A program made the position numbers and the translations under genes. Of a DNA stretch of 7,724 nt, positions 5,486-7,724 are shown piece after piece. The notes beneath the pieces were generated by a model, which saw only the letters and a program-made list of their open reading frames with translations, was not told the DNA's origin and did no database searches. This DNA is from Candidatus Gastranaerophilales bacterium (GTDB lineage: Bacteria; Cyanobacteriota; Vampirovibrionia; Gastranaerophilales; Gastranaerophilaceae), in contig QAMI01000011.1 in the NCBI GenBank assembly GCA_003150395.1, positions 1 to 7,724 of the forward strand. Direction: 5' to 3'. Within the stretch, counting starts at the first letter, position 1, and every line of letters starts with the position of its first letter.

Positions 5486-5636
5486 AATCAGCAAAGATGG
5501 ACATAATGAAAAAAAGCTTTATTTTGAAACACTAGATTTAAATGGTATACTTGATGGTACAAAGTTTGAACTTTATATTTTATTAAATCGGCACAATTTT
5601 ACTTCAAGAAAGAGTAAAAGCTGCCTGAATTCTTGA
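5475..5636 (+). CDS. Possible small ORF of 53 codons overlapping the GNAT gene
   Basis: An ATG at 5475 lies in another frame within the last codons of the GNAT gene (stop 5483-5485) and opens a 53-residue frame to TGA 5634-5636. The product begins MNIKISKDGHNEKKLYFETL and continues DLNGILDGTKFELYILL before a basic tail. The 11-base overlap would allow translational coupling, and the composition looks protein-like in its first 40 residues. I recognise no family. It could be a genuine small gene or the 5' remnant of a longer gene cut off near the tRNA locus. There is no independent ribosome site. Confidence 0.35.
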   Translation: MNIKISKDGHNEKKLYFETLDLNGILDGTKFELYILLNRHNFTSRKSKSCLNS

Positions 5637-5649
5637 AACTCAATAATAA

Positions 5650-5681
5650 CAACAAAAAACAGCTTCTTAAAGAGCTGTTTT
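5650..5681 (-). terminator. Terminator of the tRNA-Leu transcript
   Basis: AAAACAGCT (5656-5664) and AGCTGTTTT (5673-5681) form a perfect 9-bp stem with an 8-nt loop. Read on the minus strand it begins nine bases after the tRNA 3' end and continues into a T-rich tail (complement of about 5650-5659). It fits a rho-independent terminator for the tRNA; on the plus strand it is followed by A, not T. Confidence 0.75.
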
Positions 5682-5689
5682 AAAAAAAA

Positions 5690-5770
5690 TGTCGTAGGCG
5701 GGACTTGAACCCGCACGGATCTCTCCACACGCCCCTCAAACGTGCGCGTATACCATTCCGCCACTACGAC
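5690..5770 (-). tRNA. tRNA-Leu, anticodon GAG
   Basis: The minus strand folds as a class II tRNA of 81 nt. The acceptor GTCGTAG pairs with CTACGAC and has discriminator A (5690). The D-arm stem is GCG/CGC with GG in the loop, and the anticodon stem is CACGT/GCGTG with loop TTGAGGG. The variable arm has GGA/TCC around GAGA, and the T-arm is GCGGG, TTCAAGT, CCCGC. The long variable arm, discriminator A and anticodon GAG identify leucine, reading CTC and CTT. The 3' CCA is not encoded and must be added. The first 11 nt of the tRNA recur 144 bases upstream of the gene, beyond a structured insert. A spurious frame reading MAEWYTR crosses the gene and is not a protein. Confidence 0.97.
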
Positions 5771-5773
5771 ATA
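5760..5773. repeat. 14-bp direct repeat, copy within the tRNA-Leu 5' end
   Basis: GCCACTACGACATA here covers the first 11 nt of tRNA-Leu (read on the minus strand) and 3 bases before it. It is identical to 5904-5917. The two copies bracket the 130-bp segment 5774-5903, as a target duplication or attachment-site pair would. Confidence 0.7.
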
Positions 5774-5903
5774 CTGGTTATAGTTTTCATTTGCCGGTAG
5801 CTGTAAGAATTGATGTGGCGGAAGTGCGTTGCACTATCCGCGACGGTTCTCACGTAAACGATATTTAATCGTTTACTTTTCTTTGACAGCTACGATGGCT
5901 CTT
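5774..5903. mobile_element. Structured 130-bp insert beside tRNA-Leu, possible non-autonomous element
   Basis: Between two identical 14-bp repeats of the tRNA 5' end lies a segment with no useful ORF but strong secondary structure. GTAGCTGT plus AAGAA (5797-5809) pair with TTCTT and ACAGCTAC (5879-5883 and 5886-5893), with a 2-nt bulge. Inside are a hairpin GCGGAAGTGC/GCACT-TCCGC with a one-base bulge (5818-5841) and a perfect 9-bp hairpin GTAAACGAT/ATCGTTTAC (5854-5876). Together they form a three-way junction of about 97 nt. The base composition of the first hairpin is richer in GC than the surroundings. It may be a miniature mobile element, an integration remnant, or a structured RNA in the tRNA precursor. 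It has no recognisable transposase or integrase. Confidence 0.5.
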
Positions 5904-5917
5904 GCCACTACGACATA
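5904..5917. repeat. 14-bp direct repeat, promoter-side copy of the tRNA-Leu 5' end
   Basis: This copy is identical to 5760-5773. On the minus strand it begins the partial tRNA sequence GTCGTAGTGGC directly after the -10 box at 5921-5926, then departs from tRNA sequence. It is what remains if the tRNA originally stood right next to its promoter. Confidence 0.7.
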
Positions 5918-5920
5918 TTA

Positions 5921-5926
5921 ATTATA
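5921..5926 (-). promoter_or_regulatory. Consensus -10 box for tRNA-Leu transcription
   Basis: The minus strand reads TATAAT here, a perfect -10 hexamer. A start seven bases on would fall at the G (5914) that begins the upstream partial copy of the tRNA. No good -35 is seen at the expected distance (CGAAGA at the 17-base position). In the present arrangement the transcript would carry the partial tRNA, the 130-nt structured segment and then the full tRNA. Confidence 0.5.
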
Positions 5927-5975
5927 AAATTTTCAACGAGCTTTCTTCGCATGACTTAATGTAACACAAACATTT

Positions 5976-6965
5976 TTATTTTAAAAGCATAAATTTCTTT
6001 TTTGCTACAAATTGTTTCATTTTTAATGTCCAGTAACCATCGTTTATTGTAGGGTTAAAGTACTTCCACCAGCCGTTGCGAGCATTTTGAAGATGTGTTA
6101 AAAACTCCATATATTCAATGTAATAATCCTGCTTCAAATCATCCTGAAATTTTCCAAGCCATGACGTTGCTTTTGCAAAATATTTTCCAAGCGCAAGCTC
6201 TGCATAATCTTCTTCCTTATTAAGCTTTTTCAAAAGTTCCTCTATCGCGCGCGTCACATATATTGGCGAAAAATTCTTTTTCTTTTTCACTGTCATTGCG
6301 CTTCCTATACGGTTTTTGCGATAACAATACGGAAATTCCGAAATCACTTCAATTCTTTTTGCCAAAATCATCGAATGGAAAAACGGCAGCTGATCCTGAC
6401 CAACTTTTATGTTTTGAAATTTTATATTGTTATCAATCAGAAATTCGCGGCGGTAAAGCTTTGTCCATGCAGTTGAAGGAAACTTAAAAACATCTTTTTT
6501 GATGTCTTGTGCACTGAATACATTATTAAAATATTTTTTATCGAGATTTTTTAAGCTATAACCTCCTTTGGTTTTAATAAATTTTCCGTCTTTTTCGTAA
6601 CAAGAAAGTCCGCCAAAGATTAAAATATCCAACACATCAGCATTTGCCTTTGCATAAAGCTTCTCAAGAACACCGGCATTGTCAAGCCAATCATCCGAAT
6701 CAACAAAATAAACATATTCCCCTTTTGCAATTGCAAGTGCAGTATTACGGGCAACGCCTGAACCTTCGTTTGCTTTATCGATAATCACAATTCGGTTGTC
6801 GCTAGCTTTGAACTCCTGCAAAACCTTAAGCGAGTCATCTGTTGAACCATCATTCACACAAATAATTTCAATATCATTAAGAGATTGCGCAAGAATACTC
6901 TCAAGGCACTGCGGCAAATATTTTTCAACGTTATAAACCGGCATAATTATGGAAACTTTTGTCAT
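5976..6965 (-). CDS. Glycosyltransferase family 2 protein
   Basis: This 329-residue protein carries an N-terminal GT-A fold: VSIIMPVYNVEKYLPQCLES opens it (4-23), VNDGSTDDS (37-45) holds the nucleotide-contacting D39, NEGSGVARNTAL is the usual next block, and FVDSDDW (87-93) is the DXD metal site. The C-terminal half has a GQDQLPFF segment and a long helical tail, typical of enzymes that add sugars to surface polysaccharide or lipopolysaccharide. Donor and acceptor cannot be read from sequence. No membrane helix is seen, so it acts at the inner face of the membrane or in the cytoplasm. The ATG at 6965 is chosen because AGGAG (complement of 6971-6975) lies five bases upstream and the family starts here; the frame extends 18 codons to a TTG. 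It has its own promoter. Confidence 0.9.
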   Translation of the reverse strand: MTKVSIIMPVYNVEKYLPQCLESILAQSLNDIEIICVNDGSTDDSLKVLQEFKASDNRIVIIDKANEGSGVARNTALAIAKGEYVYFVDSDDWLDNAGVLEKLYAKANADVLDILIFGGLSCYEKDGKFIKTKGGYSLKNLDKKYFNNVFSAQDIKKDVFKFPSTAWTKLYRREFLIDNNIKFQNIKVGQDQLPFFHSMILAKRIEVISEFPYCYRKNRIGSAMTVKKKKNFSPIYVTRAIEELLKKLNKEEDYAELALGKYFAKATSWLGKFQDDLKQDYYIEYMEFLTHLQNARNGWWKYFNPTINDGYWTLKMKQFVAKKKFMLLK

Positions 6966-7007
6966 ACAAACTCCTGCTGTTTTCAAAATGGCTTTTACAT
7001 AGCAAGA

Positions 7008-7036
7008 ATTATAACACAATTATGAATTCGGGTAAA
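7008..7036 (-). promoter_or_regulatory. Promoter of the glycosyltransferase gene
   Basis: The minus strand reads TGTTATAAT (complement of 7008-7016), a perfect -10 with the TG extension. A -35-like TTTACC (complement of 7031-7036) lies at 17-base spacing. It overlaps the end of the upstream small HTH gene, so the glycosyltransferase can be expressed on its own, with a leader of about 35 bases. Confidence 0.6.
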
Positions 7037-7229
7037 AAATAATTTTATAATTAAGAGCCTGCATAATTATTTCAATTTCATGTGAATTTAAAGTATTGTT
7101 ACGAAGTTTTTGCGACAAGTTTTGCACAGTATAATGTTTATTTTTCTTCTTTGAAATAACTTGTGCCAACTGGGTTAAAGTCATGTCTTTATCAATCATT
7201 ATTTTCTTAATATCATTGCAGATTCCCAT
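7020..7229 (-). CDS. Small XRE-like helix-turn-helix protein
   Basis: The 69-residue product reads as a compact DNA-binding domain. DMTLTQLAQVI (about 15-25) fits the first helix and turn, a KKKNKHY insert follows, and YTVQNLSQKLRNNTLNSHEI (33-52) fits the recognition helix and the next helix of the Cro/C1 (XRE) type; MQALNYKIIFYP closes it. Such single-domain proteins are common as small chromosomal or phage-like regulators. The ATG at 7229 has no clear ribosome site, and M11 is an alternative start with no better site. It lies 54 bases before the glycosyltransferase on the same strand and is divergent from the pseudopilin gene, so either may be a target. There is no toxin partner nearby. 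Confidence 0.7.
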   Translation of the reverse strand: MGICNDIKKIMIDKDMTLTQLAQVISKKKNKHYTVQNLSQKLRNNTLNSHEIEIIMQALNYKIIFYPNS

Positions 7230-7258
7230 AAATTAAGCATAACTTAGTTTAAAAAATA

Positions 7259-7287
7259 TTGACAATTTTAAATTATTAGTTTAAAAT
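7259..7287 (+). promoter_or_regulatory. Promoter of the pseudopilin gene
   Basis: A perfect TTGACA (7259-7264), a 17-base spacer and TAAAAT (7282-7287, five of six) make the best promoter in the window. Transcription would start near 7294, about 20 bases before the ATG. Confidence 0.75.
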
Positions 7288-7314
7288 TAAATTAATAATT
7301 TAAAAGAAGGATCT

Positions 7315-7724
7315 ATGGAAATATACAAAAAAATTATGGCATTCACAATGGCCGAAACTTTAATAACACTCGGAATAATAGGAATTATTGCAGCTATGAC
7401 CTTACCATCGCTTGTTGCCAAATATCAGAGTAAGGTTCTTTCAACACAATTAAAAAAACTATACTCAGTAACGTATCAAGCAATGTTGAGAGCGGTCCCT
7501 GACGGTGATTTTAGGTATCTTTCATTAATCAAAGACGGCGGTGGCACAACAAGTGCTAAGTATTTCTTTGACAATTATCTTAAATCTCAATTTAAAGTTC
7601 AAAGCTTCTGTGAAGAAAAAGCCGGCTGCTGGCCGCAAACATATACAAAAAAGAAAACAAAATACGGTAATCTGAAAGGTATCGGCTCAGGAGTTATTAG
7701 TTTCACAACAATAGATGGATATGC
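7315..7724 (+). CDS. Type IV pilin-like (pseudopilin) protein, 3' end outside the window
   Basis: The frame is open from ATG 7315 to the window end, 136 codons. The N-terminus is a class III prepilin signal: a short basic leader MEIYKKIMA, then F T M A E with the conserved Glu at mature position 5 (residue 14), and a hydrophobic helix LITLGIIGIIAAMTLPSLV. A prepilin peptidase would cut between A9 and F10; the residue before the cut is Ala rather than the more usual Gly. The exported domain has cysteines in SFCEEKAGCWPQ that could form a disulfide. Proteins of this shape occur as large families in gut Gastranaerophilales, where they are thought to be pilus or secretion pseudopilins. AAGGA (7307-7311) is the ribosome site and a strong promoter lies upstream. 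No other pilus gene is visible. Confidence 0.85.
   Translation, partial: MEIYKKIMAFTMAETLITLGIIGIIAAMTLPSLVAKYQSKVLSTQLKKLYSVTYQAMLRAVPDGDFRYLSLIKDGGGTTSAKYFFDNYLKSQFKVQSFCEEKAGCWPQTYTKKKTKYGNLKGIGSGVISFTTIDGY

Noticed and set aside
5573..5764. Minus-strand frame of 63 codons beginning MAEWYTRT
   Set aside because: It is the tRNA-Leu gene and its terminator read as protein; this start is a well-known spurious translation of tRNA genes.
5774..5903. Insert as an integron attC site or a second, decayed tRNA
   Set aside because: No RYYYAAC/GTTRRRY core pair is seen at the ends and no integrase is nearby. After the 11 shared bases the sequence has no anticodon or T-arm, so it is not a tRNA pseudogene.
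6263..6487. Plus-strand frame of 74 codons inside the glycosyltransferase
   Set aside because: It is antisense to a GT2 gene with intact motifs and has no start signal.
6966..7019. Extended start for the glycosyltransferase (18 extra codons from TTG)
   Set aside because: The extension spans the promoter and ribosome site region; the ATG at 6965 has a proper AGGAG and matches the family N-terminus.

Overview
This is a 7.7 kb low-GC, AT-rich bacterial chromosomal segment with ordinary housekeeping and accessory genes. Strong AGGAGG-type ribosome sites precede most genes. The tRNA gene lacks an encoded CCA. The truncated gene at the right edge is a type IV pilin-like protein whose N-terminus (AFTMAETLITLGIIGIIAAM) is a form I associate with gut Gastranaerophilales (Vampirovibrionia, formerly Melainabacteria). 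SurE and the pseudopilin suggest a diderm. The lineage is an inference, about 50 percent; other low-GC gut anaerobes remain possible.

Left part (44-1619, minus strand): a two-gene operon, sdaAB then sdaAA, one base apart, encodes the two-subunit [4Fe-4S] L-serine dehydratase that converts serine to pyruvate and ammonia. A 1.07 kb stretch without a large gene follows (1620-2693). It holds a 46-codon small ORF with a good ribosome site (1781-1921), a hairpin-rich block of higher GC (about 2030-2413), and a probable minus-strand small RNA (about 2414-2533). The block contains two diverged collinear copies of a ~130 bp non-coding unit, each closed by a hairpin with compensatory base changes. The small RNA ends in a clear rho-independent terminator and carries three GAGGAA motifs.

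Middle part (2694-5636): surE on the plus strand ends at a terminator. It converges on a minus-strand cupin gene. The cupin gene is divergent from a plus-strand cluster of a TIGR04076-like protein, DNA-3-methyladenine glycosylase I (tag), a YjaB-like GNAT acetyltransferase and a possible 53-codon ORF overlapping the GNAT stop. The cupin/TIGR04076 intergenic region has a GTTAC/GTAAC palindrome that looks like a shared operator, perhaps for an HxlR-type regulator.

Right part (5656-7724): tRNA-Leu(GAG) on the minus strand has its own terminator. The first 11 nt of this tRNA plus 3 flanking bases are repeated 144 bp upstream, flanking a ~130 bp segment that folds as a three-way junction. A consensus -10 box sits just outside the far repeat, as if something inserted between the tRNA and its promoter. 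Beyond lie a GT2 glycosyltransferase and a small XRE-like HTH gene (both minus), then the divergent, truncated pseudopilin gene with a near-consensus promoter.

The most interesting parts are non-coding: the tRNA-flanking structured insert, the duplicated covarying repeat units, and the candidate small RNA.
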